A stretch of DNA of 64,000 nucleotides from Geothrix sp. SG200. Lineage in GTDB: Bacteria > Acidobacteriota > Holophagae > Holophagales > Holophagaceae. The position numbers and the translations under genes were made by a program. Shown one piece after another: positions 41,520 through 50,208 of this stretch. Numbering within the stretch: the stretch's first letter is position 1; every line of letters begins with the position of its first letter. The DNA lies in NCBI RefSeq assembly GCF_022808935.1, contig NZ_JAKZFR010000002.1, positions 462,401-526,400 of the forward strand, read 5' to 3'. Under the pieces are notes generated by a model that was not told where the DNA came from, did not search any database, and saw only the letters and a program-made list of their open reading frames with translations.

Positions 41520-44500
41520 TCACTGAACCTCGAACACATCCAGTCCGTCCTGCAGGGTCGTCCTCCCGCTGATGGAGACGACCTCGCCCACGCGGAAGGG
41601 GCGCTGGCGGCGGCGGAGGACGGGGGGAAAGGCCACGGCTTCGCAGAGGCCGGTCTCGTCCTCGAAGGTGACGAACTGCATGCGGTCGCCTTTCTCGGTG
41701 GCCACTTCCTTGTCGGCCACGACCAAGGCCCAGAAGCGCAGATATCGTCCGGGGGTTCCACGCTCCGCTGCGCTGCGCGCCTCCATGGATCGCACGGTGC
41801 CTTGCACCGCGCTCCCGCTCGCGGCGCTCGCGGACATGGAGCCTCCCGCCCGGGCCCCCGCGCCCGGGTCCGGCCAAGCCGTACCCGGGCTTCCCCCCCT
41901 CCCCACATCCGCCACGCGGTCGGGCCCGCCGCCCTTCCGCACGCGGGCGAGGGCGGCGGGGTGGATCTCCAGGGTGAGGGCCATGGTCGCCATCTCCAGG
42001 TCGGCGCGGTCGAAGGCGTCCGTGGGGCGCGGGCGCACGCCGGGGGGCACGCCGCCCAGCCGCGCCCACATGAGGCGCGTGCGGTCACCGTCCGGCGCCC
42101 AGCGGTCGAAGGCCCCGGCGGCGCAGAGGGCCTCGGCGGTGGTGACGGAGGGCTTCACCCGGCCCAGCAGGTCATCCAGGTCCGCGAAGGGGCCGTGGCG
42201 CTCGCGCTCCTCCAGCAGCCCGCGCACCTCCTTCTCGAGGGCGCCCTGCACCTGCATGAGGCCCACGCGCAGGGCCTGGCCGCCCTCGGCGGTGAAGGCC
42301 CAGGCGGAGGCGTTGGCGTCGGGCCCGCGCACCACCAGCCGGTGGCGTCGGGCGTCGCCCAGGTAGGCGATGGCGGGGTAGTAGCCGCCCTGGTTGGTGA
42401 CGACGGAGGCGAAGAACTCGGCCGGATGGTGGGCCTTGATCCACGCGCTCTCGAAGCTCACCTGGGCGTAGCTGGCCGAGTGCGGCTTGCAGAAGGAGTA
42501 GCCCGTGAAGGTGCGGATCATGTCCCAGGCCTCGTCCACCGTGGCCTGGCGCGCGCCCCGTTCTGCGCATCCGCGCCGGAACCGGGCCTCGAAGTAGGGG
42601 AGCTTCGCCTCGCAGTCGGGCTTGCCCAGGAGCTTGCGGAGCCGGTCGGCCTCGAAGTGGCTCCAGCCCGCCAGCGCCACGCAGACCTTGAGGACATCCT
42701 CCTGGTAGACCAGCACGCCGAAGCTCTCGGAGAGCAGGTCGCTGAACACGGGATCGCTGGGCTCCCAGGCCTCCTCGCCGCGGCTGCGCTTCACGTAGCG
42801 GTCCACCCAGCGGTAGGCCGCCGGCCGGATGAGGCTGGAGTGGATCACCAGGGTCTCGAAGTCGCCCTTCCGCACCCGCTGCTGGAGCTGGCGCGTGGCG
42901 GGGCTCTCGACGTAGAAGACGCCGATGCTGTCGCCCCGGGCCAGGAGGGACTGGGTGGCGGGATCCTCGCGTGCATGCGTACCGGGGTCGGCGGCCACGG
43001 CTTCGCCCAGCACCGCGTAGGCATCGCGGATGACGGCCAGGCTGCGGTTCCCCAGCAGGTCGATCTTCACCAGGCCGTAGCCCTCCACGCCGTCCTTGTC
43101 CCAGGTGGTGGTGGAGACGCCCTCCTTGGCCGGCGCGGGCTGGAAGGCGGCGTGCTCCCAGAAGGGGCCGGGGGTGACGACGGTGCCGCCGGGGTGCACG
43201 GAGAACTGGTGGAAGTGGCCCTGGAGCGCCGCGGCCTGGCGGAGGATGACCTCCCAGGCGGGGTTCTCGGCGGCGCGGGGGAGGCCCCCTTCCCAGCCGC
43301 GGACGAAGCGGGCCAGCTGCTTGAGCTCGCTGTCGGGCCGGCCGTGGGCCTGGGCCACGGCGCGCAGGGCGCCCTTGGCCTTGAAGAAGGCGTGGTTGGC
43401 CACCATGGCCACGCGGTCGCGGCCGTAGCGCTCGAAGACGGACTGGATGACGGCGTCCCGCTCGTCCCAGGCGAAGTCGAGGTCCATGTCCGGCGGGTCC
43501 TTGCGCTCCTTCGTGAGGAAGCGCTCGAACATGAGGTTCGTGGCCACGGGATCCACGTTGCTGAGGCCCAGGGCGTAGCTCACCAGGGACGCGGCCCCGC
43601 TGCCCCGGCCGCAGATGCGCGGGGCGGCGCCCCGGGCGGCCCGCACGATGTCCTCCACCAGCAGGAAGTAGCGGGCGAATCCCTTGAAGGCGATGAGGTC
43701 CAGCTCCTGCTCCATGCGGGCCAGCACCTCGCCGCCCGGGCTCCGGAAGCGTGCCGCCACGCCCGCCCGCACTTTTTCCCGAAGGAGAGCGTTGAGGTCC
43801 GCGCCTTCGCGGCCCAGGGGCTCGGGCAGCACCCAAGCCCCCCAGTGGATGCTCCAGCCTGAGATGCGCTCCAGGACAGCCGCGGTGGCCCGTTCCACGG
43901 CGGGCTCGCCGAAGGGGAAGCGGGCCTCCCAGTCGGCGCGGGGCACGGCCGCCTCGGCGGAATCCCACAGGGCCTCCATGCGGATGAGCGTCGTCTGCTG
44001 ATCGATGGCCCGCTTGAGGCGGTGCATCTCCAGGCCCTCGGCCGTGCGGAAGCGCAGCACCTGGGGCGCCACCACCTCCAGGCCCGCCGCCAGGGCCTTC
44101 CGGGCCTCCTGGGCGCGGCGAGGATGGGCCAGCAGGGCGCCATAGAGGCCCTCCCGCAGCAGCGCATCCAGGCCCGCGAGGTCGTCGGCCAGCAGCACGC
44201 AGTCCAGGGGCGGCTCGGAGGCGCCCAGGCCGGGGATGGGGGGCTCGCGGTCCAGGTGGGCCTGGGCCGAGAGCAGGCGGTTCAGGGCCGCGTAGCCCGC
44301 ATCCGTGAAGGGCAGCGCGCCATACCCGTGGCCCCGCCAGGTGAAGCGGCTGCCCAGGTGCAGGCGGAAGCCCGTCCAGCGCGGATCCGGCGGCAGGCCC
44401 TCCAGGCGCCGCGCCTCGTGGATCCAGTCCAGCTCCGCCCGCAGCTTCGGATAGCCCGCCACCCCCCGGTCCCAGCAGACCAGGTCGCGGTAGCCCAGGC

Positions 44501-44579
44501 GCCGCGCCAGCGACAGCAGCTGCCTCGCCGGGTAGACGCCTTCACCCACAGAGAAATCGGAGATGCCGAGAGCGAACAT
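41520..44579 (-). CDS. dnaE2: Error-prone DNA polymerase III alpha subunit (DnaE2/ImuC)
   Basis: The protein has 1019 aa, the short DnaE2 length. Catalytic acids are intact in PPDMDLDF and KIDLLGN; CGRGSGAASLVSYALG and FTGYSFCKPHSASYAQ are family blocks. The N-terminal PHP region has lost its His-rich metal motifs (it begins MFALGISDFSVGEG). Between the fingers part and the C-terminal OB fold (RYLRFWALVVADKEV) there is a Gly/Ala/Ser/Arg-rich insert of about 50 residues. It carries out translesion synthesis during SOS with ImuB. It lies 6 bp after imuB; imuA is not adjacent. Confidence 0.93.
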   Translation of the reverse strand: MFALGISDFSVGEGVYPARQLLSLARRLGYRDLVCWDRGVAGYPKLRAELDWIHEARRLEGLPPDPRWTGFRLHLGSRFTWRGHGYGALPFTDAGYAALNRLLSAQAHLDREPPIPGLGASEPPLDCVLLADDLAGLDALLREGLYGALLAHPRRAQEARKALAAGLEVVAPQVLRFRTAEGLEMHRLKRAIDQQTTLIRMEALWDSAEAAVPRADWEARFPFGEPAVERATAAVLERISGWSIHWGAWVLPEPLGREGADLNALLREKVRAGVAARFRSPGGEVLARMEQELDLIAFKGFARYFLLVEDIVRAARGAAPRICGRGSGAASLVSYALGLSNVDPVATNLMFERFLTKERKDPPDMDLDFAWDERDAVIQSVFERYGRDRVAMVANHAFFKAKGALRAVAQAHGRPDSELKQLARFVRGWEGGLPRAAENPAWEVILRQAAALQGHFHQFSVHPGGTVVTPGPFWEHAAFQPAPAKEGVSTTTWDKDGVEGYGLVKIDLLGNRSLAVIRDAYAVLGEAVAADPGTHAREDPATQSLLARGDSIGVFYVESPATRQLQQRVRKGDFETLVIHSSLIRPAAYRWVDRYVKRSRGEEAWEPSDPVFSDLLSESFGVLVYQEDVLKVCVALAGWSHFEADRLRKLLGKPDCEAKLPYFEARFRRGCAERGARQATVDEAWDMIRTFTGYSFCKPHSASYAQVSFESAWIKAHHPAEFFASVVTNQGGYYPAIAYLGDARRHRLVVRGPDANASAWAFTAEGGQALRVGLMQVQGALEKEVRGLLEERERHGPFADLDDLLGRVKPSVTTAEALCAAGAFDRWAPDGDRTRLMWARLGGVPPGVRPRPTDAFDRADLEMATMALTLEIHPAALARVRKGGGPDRVADVGRGGSPGTAWPDPGAGARAGGSMSASAASGSAVQGTVRSMEARSAAERGTPGRYLRFWALVVADKEVATEKGDRMQFVTFEDETGLCEAVAFPPVLRRRQRPFRVGEVVSISGRTTLQDGLDVFEVQ

Positions 44580-44585
44580 GGGGCC

Positions 44586-45716
44586 TCAGGCGCCCCGGGC
44601 CATCCACCCCGGCAGGACGGCCCGGTCGGGGAAGCGGCGGCGGAGGCGGGCCAGGGCGGGCTCCAGGCGCTCGAGCTTGGCGTTCCGGGGATCCTCGAAG
44701 AGGGCCCGCTCGCGGCCCAGGCCCCAGGCCAGGCGCAGTTCCACCTCGCGCACGAGGAGGCGGCGGGTGGCGCCCGCCAGGAAGGCCTGCTGGAGGCGGC
44801 GGGCCAGGACCAGGGGCGGGGCCGTGAGGTCCTCGGGGGCGGCCCGCCAGGTGTGGGGCTCGCCGTCCACGTCCCACCATCGCAGGGTCAGCGTGCGGGG
44901 GTGGCGGGGGTCGGACCAGAGCCAGTCCAGACAGCGGACGGCCAGGGCCACCTCCTCCGGCAGGCGGGGGGGCTGGAGGCGCCAGCCGTGGCGGGCATGG
45001 CCGGGGCGCTCGGTGAGCAGGGGCAGCCTGGGCCGGTCCTCGCCGCGGACCCGGGCCCGCAGATCCGGCGCGGCCTTGGGGTTCGTGAGCTCGGCCAGCA
45101 CGGGCAGGGGCACGGGCTGGAGGTCCCCGAAGACCCGCAGGCCCAGGCGGTGGAAGCGATCGTGGAGGCGCGGGGGCAGGTCCGGCAGGCGGCGCAGGGG
45201 CTGGGGGGCCAGGAAGGCGGCCTCGGCCCCCTCCCCCACCCGCTCCAGCTCATGCTCGGCCCGGGCGGCCAGCTGGGCGGCGGTGGCGCTGAGGGAGAGG
45301 CCCCCATGGCTGGCCCAGCCGCGGCGCTCGGCCAGCTCCCGGCGCATGCGCTCGGCGGTGTCCGCCAGGGGCCCGAAGAGCGCTTGAGTGCCCTGGAGCT
45401 CCACCAGGGCCTCGCCCAGGCGGCCCAGCTGGCCCTGGGGCGTCCAGTGCTGGAGGAAGGTCCCCAGGTCGGCCTGGGCCTCCCACCAGACCTGGGGCGA
45501 GGGATCCAGCACCCGCAGGCCCGGCGCCCGCCGCAGGGCCTGGTCCAGGGGCAGGCCCGGGGCCAGCCCCTCGGCCCGGCCCAGGCGGTTCACGAACCAG
45601 AGCACCGGCGAGCGGGGGCTCTCGGGGCTCAGGAAGGCCAGGGGCCGGTCCCGCAGGCCCCCGTCCCGCCCGCAGGCCAGCTGGAACGGCAGCTCGGGAA
45701 CCCACATCGCCAGCAC
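44586..45716 (-). CDS. imuB: ImuB-like Y-family polymerase homologue
   Basis: The protein has 376 aa from a GTG start with AGGAGG five bases upstream. It begins LAMWVPELPFQLAC and keeps the Y-family frame, but catalytic acids are missing: the usual DEAFLD-like site reads VELQGTQALFG. That is the ImuB signature, a non-catalytic bridge that brings DnaE2 to the beta clamp. The C-terminal part is the little-finger region plus a tail. It is coupled to dnaE2 downstream. A direct repeat upstream may be the damage-response operator. Confidence 0.87.
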   Translation of the reverse strand: MLAMWVPELPFQLACGRDGGLRDRPLAFLSPESPRSPVLWFVNRLGRAEGLAPGLPLDQALRRAPGLRVLDPSPQVWWEAQADLGTFLQHWTPQGQLGRLGEALVELQGTQALFGPLADTAERMRRELAERRGWASHGGLSLSATAAQLAARAEHELERVGEGAEAAFLAPQPLRRLPDLPPRLHDRFHRLGLRVFGDLQPVPLPVLAELTNPKAAPDLRARVRGEDRPRLPLLTERPGHARHGWRLQPPRLPEEVALAVRCLDWLWSDPRHPRTLTLRWWDVDGEPHTWRAAPEDLTAPPLVLARRLQQAFLAGATRRLLVREVELRLAWGLGRERALFEDPRNAKLERLEPALARLRRRFPDRAVLPGWMARGA

Positions 45717-45745
45717 CGGGACCTCCTGGGGGATCCAAGTATGGC

Positions 45746-45760
45746 GAAAATTTATCGAAA
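45746..45760 (-). promoter_or_regulatory. Candidate SOS-type direct repeat upstream of imuB
   Basis: Two GAAA half-sites start exactly 11 bp apart (45746 and 45757; CGAAAA-N5-CGAAAA form). The GAAC-N7-GAAC LexA box of alphaproteobacteria has the same geometry. It lies 30 bp upstream of the imuB start. LexA binding is inference. Confidence 0.35.
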
Positions 45761-45838
45761 ATCAAGCCGCCGCACGTTCCCCAGCGGCCGCGCTGCCGTG
45801 CGGGCAGGGCGAGCCAGGACCTGTGTCGGAAACAGGCC

Positions 45839-46147
45839 CTAGTGCGTCAGCGAGGCCTCATGGAAGACCTGCTTGGCGACGTCGAAGGCGGTCTCCTCCG
45901 GTGGCGTGGTGAACCCACCCTTGATGCCCTGCTGCATGCGCGGCATCAGGATCTCGTTGCGGAACCGCTCCCAGCTTTCCTTGGACTCGTGGATCGCCAC
46001 GATGGTCCAGCCTCCGGCTGACGGACCGGCCGCGTGGAAGATCTGCCCCTTCGGCAGACTGTCCTTGCTGGGGTGGACCGCCGCGAGGGACGCCTCGTAC
46101 TGCGCCTTGGTGCCGCCGGGGAAATGATGCACGATGCCGTAAGACAT
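45839..46147 (-). CDS. Dimeric alpha/beta-barrel (ABM-like) small protein
   Basis: The protein has 102 aa. AGGAGG precedes the ATG. The pattern MSYGIVHHFPGGTKAQYEAS, WTIVAIHESKESWERFRNEI, MPRM fits small ferredoxin-like dimeric barrels related to antibiotic-biosynthesis monooxygenases and stress proteins. No catalytic residues can be named. It lies 60 bp from a SnoaL-like protein gene on the same strand; the pair may form a small operon. Confidence 0.65.
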   Translation of the reverse strand: MSYGIVHHFPGGTKAQYEASLAAVHPSKDSLPKGQIFHAAGPSAGGWTIVAIHESKESWERFRNEILMPRMQQGIKGGFTTPPEETAFDVAKQVFHEASLTH

Positions 46148-46207
46148 GATGGCCCTCCTCTTGGGTGGAACTGGGGCCGCATCTGCGGGGCCCCAGAGAT
46201 CATGAGC

Positions 46208-46642
46208 TCAGGACTTTGCGAGCATCCGGTTGAGGATCTCCACCATCGCCGGGGAAACGTCCGTGTGGTGGTGAACGATCTTCCAGGTGCCTTCCTCACG
46301 CCGATAGATGTTGGTGACGCGGATGTCGATGGCCGCAGGCTGGCCGGCCAGCTTGAACGCCCCGCGCTCGACGCCCAGCTCGTAGGCCAAGTCCCCCGTG
46401 ACCCGGATGATCTGGTCCTCCAGCCGGATCCGCCCCTCCGTGGAGGCCTGGGCGACCTGCTGGAAAGAATCCCAAACCTTGCCCCAGCCGACTTCCCGTC
46501 CACCGACGGGGTGCATGGCCGTCGCGTCCGCACCCTGCGACCAGCTGTCGGCAAGAAGGCTCGCATCGCCGTTGGCCATCCGGTTCAGCCCGGCGTAGAA
46601 CCGCTCCGACGCTGCACGGACTTCGTCCACCTGGGATCCCAT
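46208..46642 (-). CDS. SnoaL/DUF4440-like (nuclear transport factor 2 fold) protein
   Basis: The protein has 144 aa. The start at MGSQVDEVRAASERF is chosen because AGAGGAG lies six bases upstream. NTF2-fold features are an N-terminal helix (AASERFYAGLNRMANGD), DSWSQGADATAMHPVGG, GRIRLEDQIIRVTGDLAYEL and TNIYRREEGTWKIVHHHTD. Proteins of this type include ketosteroid-isomerase-like enzymes and binding proteins. No specific catalytic pair is clear. Confidence 0.78.
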   Translation of the reverse strand: MGSQVDEVRAASERFYAGLNRMANGDASLLADSWSQGADATAMHPVGGREVGWGKVWDSFQQVAQASTEGRIRLEDQIIRVTGDLAYELGVERGAFKLAGQPAAIDIRVTNIYRREEGTWKIVHHHTDVSPAMVEILNRMLAKS

Positions 46643-47135
46643 GGGCATCTCCTCTAGACCAGGACCACACCGCTTCCCTGGCACGCGAGGTCCGCGCCCG
46701 CAGCTGTCCTTGGACCAAGCCAAGGTAGGTTTTTAAAAAACTGAGTCAATGTCTCAACAGAAAAGGGCTGCAAAAGCCCCCACTCGATGCCGGGGTCGCC
46801 CAGGAGCCGATCGACCTCATCCCACCCAAGGCCGTCTTGGCGAGGATCGGCCGCTGCGTCCTATTCGGTCCATCCACCCGCGCGGGAGCGTTCCCGTGCG
46901 CCGGCTTGCGTGCGCCCGGATGGTCACCGGGACCTGGAGCCCCCGGCCACAAGACGGGGAGTGGACGCGACCTTCCCCGTCCTTGGCGCAGTCCCCCACC
47001 CGGCGATGCCGGCCAAATCCAGGCCCGGTCCCGTCGGCAGGAGGGCATCCTGCCAGGCATCGACCAGGCGCGGTCATCGCCTGGGGTCCTGTTGGCTGGA
47101 ATCCCCTGGGGTGGCGTCGAGCGGGCAATGCCCCT
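46643..47135. other. About 490-bp intergenic region, no convincing gene
   Basis: Open frames exist on both strands but have no ribosome site, no known motif and an Arg/Pro-rich composition expected from random GC-rich DNA. A short hairpin (GGGCT...AGCCC with A-runs, about 46765-46780) may be a weak terminator. Nothing else seen. Confidence 0.6.
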
Positions 47136-47348
47136 TCAGGCGCCTACCATGTCATGGTCTCTGTCCCGTTCCCGCTCGAAGGGCCTGGAACTGGCGAAGC
47201 GGTCTCGCACCCGCTGGCCGAGCCCCTTGATGTCTCCGCGCAGCTCTGGCCCGGTCTTGGGCGTGGTGAGTACGGCGATGGTGGCCCCCACGGCCGCTCC
47301 TGCGAGGAAGAACAGCAGAGAGTTCCCAACGTACCGTTCATCGCTCAT
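47136..47348 (-). CDS. YtxH-like small membrane protein
   Basis: The protein has 70 aa: one membrane helix at about residues 8-27 (NSLLFFLAGAAVGATIAVLT), then TTPKTGPELRGDIKG, the YtxH-type segment, and a charged tail rich in Arg and Asp. Such proteins are general-stress-associated membrane proteins of unknown role. GGAGG precedes the ATG. It overlaps the end of the upstream gene by 11 bp, so the two are translated together. Confidence 0.8.
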   Translation of the reverse strand: MSDERYVGNSLLFFLAGAAVGATIAVLTTPKTGPELRGDIKGLGQRVRDRFASSRPFERERDRDHDMVGA

Positions 47349-47730
47349 GGGCTCCCTCCTTCTGAGGATCCGCGGCGCGGCCTCGGATCCAATGTAGGGC
47401 GGATTGAAGGCCTGTCACGAGCGCCTCCAGCCAGGGCTCAAGGCGAGTGGGCCGCATGAAGGACCCGCGGAGGCCCGAAGCCACCCCCGCAGCCACCTGG
47501 GTCAGCATCGTGGGATGAGCCAGCGATTCGGCGGCAAGCTGGCCCACCGCTTCCACCTGCAGCCGCAGGTCATGCACGTCCTGCGACACCTGGCGCAGAT
47601 CCTGCGAGGCGCTCTCGGCGAACTGCTGGACCGAGAGGGCGGTCCGGCGGGCCTGGATGAGCAGTGGCACCAGGAAGCCTGTGAGCAGAAGGATGGCGCA
47701 AGAGAGGACGACCTGCAGCAGCATGGGCAT
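47338..47730 (-). CDS. DUF948-like membrane-anchored coiled-coil protein
   Basis: The protein has 130 aa from the ATG five bases after AGGAGG. One N-terminal membrane helix (LLQVVLSCAILLLTGFLVPL) is followed by a helical segment (VQQFAESASQDLRQVSQDVH, LRLQVEAVGQLAAESLAH) like DUF948/YtxG-type proteins. These often sit next to YtxH genes, as here. Probably an inner-membrane stress-response pair; molecular role unknown. Confidence 0.7.
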   Translation of the reverse strand: MPMLLQVVLSCAILLLTGFLVPLLIQARRTALSVQQFAESASQDLRQVSQDVHDLRLQVEAVGQLAAESLAHPTMLTQVAAGVASGLRGSFMRPTRLEPWLEALVTGLQSALHWIRGRAADPQKEGAHER

Positions 47731-47889
47731 ACGCACCTCCTGGAAGTCCTGGAAGTATGGGTCTTCCAGACGAACCAGGCCTTTTTATTCGCCTTCGGGC
47801 GATCTGTTTCTTTCAAGCCCCGCCAGGAGCCCCGTGCGCGAAGGCCGGAGGCCGTGCGCCCAGGGGCGGAATCGGGAAGCGGCCGAAGC

Positions 47890-48324
47890 CTACATCTGGA
47901 ACCGGTGCGTGCACTCCACCCAGCTCTCGGAGCCGTCGCGGTACTTCTCACGCTTCCAGATGGGCACGCGCTGCTTGATCTCGTCCATGATCCAGGCGGC
48001 GGCCTGGAAGCTCTCGGCGCGGTGGGCGCTGCTGGTGGCCACGATGACGGCGGCCTCCGTGAGGGGCACGACGCCGATGCGGTGGTGGATGGCGCAGCGG
48101 GTGAGGCCGTAGCGCTCGATGGCCCGCTCGCGCAGGAGGCCCAGCTCCTTCTCGGCCATGGGCACGTAGGCCTCGTAGGCCAGCTCCAGCACGGGGCGGC
48201 CTTCGTGGTGATCCCGGGCCCGGCCCTCGAAGAGGACGAGGGCGCCGGCATGGGGATCCTCCATGACATTTCGTAAAGCCATGGCGTCCAACGGGGCTTC
48301 CTGAACCGATATCCAGGGAATCAT
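47890..48324 (-). CDS. moaE: Molybdopterin synthase catalytic subunit
   Basis: The protein has 144 aa, standard for MoaE. Blocks are AGALVLFEGRARDHHEGRPV, LAYEAYVPMAEKELG, AIHHRIGVVPLTEAAVIVAT, AHRAESFQAAAWIMDEIK and the active-site Lys region VPIWKREKY. With MoaD it makes molybdopterin from precursor Z. The start is the ATG after GAGG. It stands without moaD or moaC nearby and is divergent from the lat gene, so cofactor genes must be scattered. Confidence 0.93.
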   Translation of the reverse strand: MIPWISVQEAPLDAMALRNVMEDPHAGALVLFEGRARDHHEGRPVLELAYEAYVPMAEKELGLLRERAIERYGLTRCAIHHRIGVVPLTEAAVIVATSSAHRAESFQAAAWIMDEIKQRVPIWKREKYRDGSESWVECTHRFQM

Positions 48325-48384
48325 GCGTGCCTCTCTCCGCTCCAGACCCAACCATACATTGAACCGACATCTCTGAGGGCCGCC

Positions 48385-49725
48385 ATGACCAGCCTGCATC
48401 TTGATCCGAACACCGTCTTCGACACCCTGGGCCGCCACATGCTGGTGGACGGCTTCCACCTGGTGATGGACCTGGAGAAATCCCACGGTTCCTGGATCGT
48501 GGATGCCCGGGACGGCCGCAAGTACCTGGATTTCTACACTTTCTTCGCCACGACACCCCTGGGCCACAACCACCCCCGACTGCGGGAGCCGGAATTCGTC
48601 CAGTACCTGGGCGAGATCGCCGTCAACAAGCCCGCCAACTCGGACATCTACACCACGGCCTTCGCGGAGTGGGTGGAGGCCTTTGGCACCCACGCGGCGC
48701 CGGACTACCTGCCCCACCTGTTCTGGATCGACGGTGGCGCCCTGGCGGTGGAAAACGCCCTGAAGGCGGCCTTCGACTGGAAGGTGCGCAAGAACCTGGC
48801 GGCGGGCAAGGGCGAGAAGGGGTCGCAGGTCATCCACTTCCGCGAGGCCTTCCACGGCCGCAGCGGCTACACCCTGAGCCTCACGAACACGGCGGACCCC
48901 CGCAAGCACCAGTACTTCCCCAAGTTCCCCTGGCCCCGGGTGCCGAACCCCAAGCTGACCTTCCCCATGGACCTGGCCCAGATCGAGGCGGCGGAGGCAG
49001 AATCCATCGCCGCCATCGAGGCCGCCGTGGCCCAGCATCCGGATGACATCGCCTGCCTCATCATCGAGCCCATCCAGGGCGAGGGCGGCGACAACCACTT
49101 CCGGGGCGAATTCCTGAAGAAGCTCCGGGTCCTGGCGGATCGTCACGATTTCCTGCTGATCTTCGACGAAGTGCAAACGGGCTTCGGCGCCACGGGCAAG
49201 TGGTGGGCCCACCAGTGGTTCGATGTGCAGCCTGACATCATCGCCTTCGGCAAGAAGACCCAGACCTGCGGCATCGCCGCGGGCCGGCGCCTGGACGAGG
49301 TGGAGAGCGTCTTCCAGGTGCCCAGCCGCATCAACAGCACCTGGGGCGGCAACCTGGTGGACATGGTGCGCGGCACGCGCATCATCGACGTCATCCGCGA
49401 GGAGAACCTGCTGGAGCACGGCGTGACGCAGGGTGCGCGCCTGCTGAAGGGCCTGCAGGAGATCCACCTCGACTTCCCGGAGCTCACCGCGAACCCCCGC
49501 GGCCGCGGCCTCTTCTGCGCCCTGGACATCGCCACGCCGGAGCTGCGCAACGCGGTGGTGGCCAAGGGCCACGAGCTGGGCATGATGATCCTCTCCACGG
49601 GCTTCAAGGGCCTGCGCTTCCGTCCCGCCATGAACCTCCGGCCGGAGGATCTGGACCTGGGCGTGGAGCTGCTCCGCAAGGCTGTGGCACAGGTGGCCGC
49701 CACTTCCCCTACCCTGGTGGGATGA
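48385..49725 (+). CDS. lat: L-lysine 6-aminotransferase
   Basis: The protein has 446 aa and is a PLP-dependent class III aminotransferase. [61 protein letters not shown] and the PLP Lys in [10 protein letters not shown] mark it. The Lys 6-aminotransferase form is suggested by KPANSDIYT and the KKTQTCG site. It turns lysine and 2-oxoglutarate into allysine (then 2-aminoadipate) and glutamate. Its stop overlaps the rnhA start. No allysine dehydrogenase gene is adjacent. Confidence 0.9.
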   Translation: MTSLHLDPNTVFDTLGRHMLVDGFHLVMDLEKSHGSWIVDARDGRKYLDFYTFFATTPLGHNHPRLREPEFVQYLGEIAVNKPANSDIYTTAFAEWVEAFGTHAAPDYLPHLFWIDGGALAVENALKAAFDWKVRKNLAAGKGEKGSQVIHFREAFHGRSGYTLSLTNTADPRKHQYFPKFPWPRVPNPKLTFPMDLAQIEAAEAESIAAIEAAVAQHPDDIACLIIEPIQGEGGDNHFRGEFLKKLRVLADRHDFLLIFDEVQTGFGATGKWWAHQWFDVQPDIIAFGKKTQTCGIAAGRRLDEVESVFQVPSRINSTWGGNLVDMVRGTRIIDVIREENLLEHGVTQGARLLKGLQEIHLDFPELTANPRGRGLFCALDIATPELRNAVVAKGHELGMMILSTGFKGLRFRPAMNLRPEDLDLGVELLRKAVAQVAATSPTLVG

Positions 49726-50165
49726 AGATCGAGCTCTACTGCGACGGTGCGTGCTTGGGAAACCCCGGTCCGGGTGGCTGGGGGTTCCTGCTGCGGGTGC
49801 ACCTCGCCAGCGGCATCCAGGAGAAGGAAGCCTCGGGGCCCGAGGCGGAGACCACCAACAACCGCATGGAGCTGACGGCGGCCATCCGCGGCCTGGAGGC
49901 GCTCACGAAACCCTGCCAGGTGCTGCTCCAGAGCGACAGCCAGTACGTGGTGAAGGGCATCACCACCTGGCTGAAGGACTGGAAGCGGCGCGGCTGGAAG
50001 AAGGCCGACGGCAAGCCCGTGCTCAACGCGGACCTCTGGCAGGCCCTGGACGCGCAGCTGGCGCGGCACCACGTGGAGGCCCGCTGGGTGAAGGGGCATG
50101 CCGGCCACCCCGAGAACGAGCGGGTGGACCGCCTGGCCAACGCGGCGGCGCAATCGGTGGCATGA
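49722..50165 (+). CDS. rnhA: Ribonuclease HI
   Basis: The protein has 147 aa. The four acidic catalytic residues are in place: [17 protein letters not shown] (Asp), [12 protein letters not shown] (Glu), [10 protein letters not shown] (Asp) and [10 protein letters not shown] (Asp), with the histidine in [11 protein letters not shown]. It degrades the RNA of RNA-DNA hybrids. ATGA overlap with lat, followed by a strong terminator. Confidence 0.97.
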   Translation: MKIELYCDGACLGNPGPGGWGFLLRVHLASGIQEKEASGPEAETTNNRMELTAAIRGLEALTKPCQVLLQSDSQYVVKGITTWLKDWKRRGWKKADGKPVLNADLWQALDAQLARHHVEARWVKGHAGHPENERVDRLANAAAQSVA

Positions 50166-50166
50166 A

Positions 50167-50190
50167 AAACGGGCCCCGGAAGGCCCGTTT
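50167..50190. terminator. Bidirectional intrinsic terminator
   Basis: A 9-bp stem, AAACGGGCC (50167-50175) with 50182-50190, with A-run and T-run flanks, between convergent rnhA and the pseudokinase gene. Confidence 0.93.
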
Positions 50191-50208
50191 CACGAGACGG
50201 AACGTCGA

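Noticed and set aside
46749..47459. Possible plus-strand gene in the 46.6-47.4 kb gap
   Set aside because: Pro/Arg-rich random-looking translation, no ribosome site, and it runs over the YtxH-like gene on the other strand.
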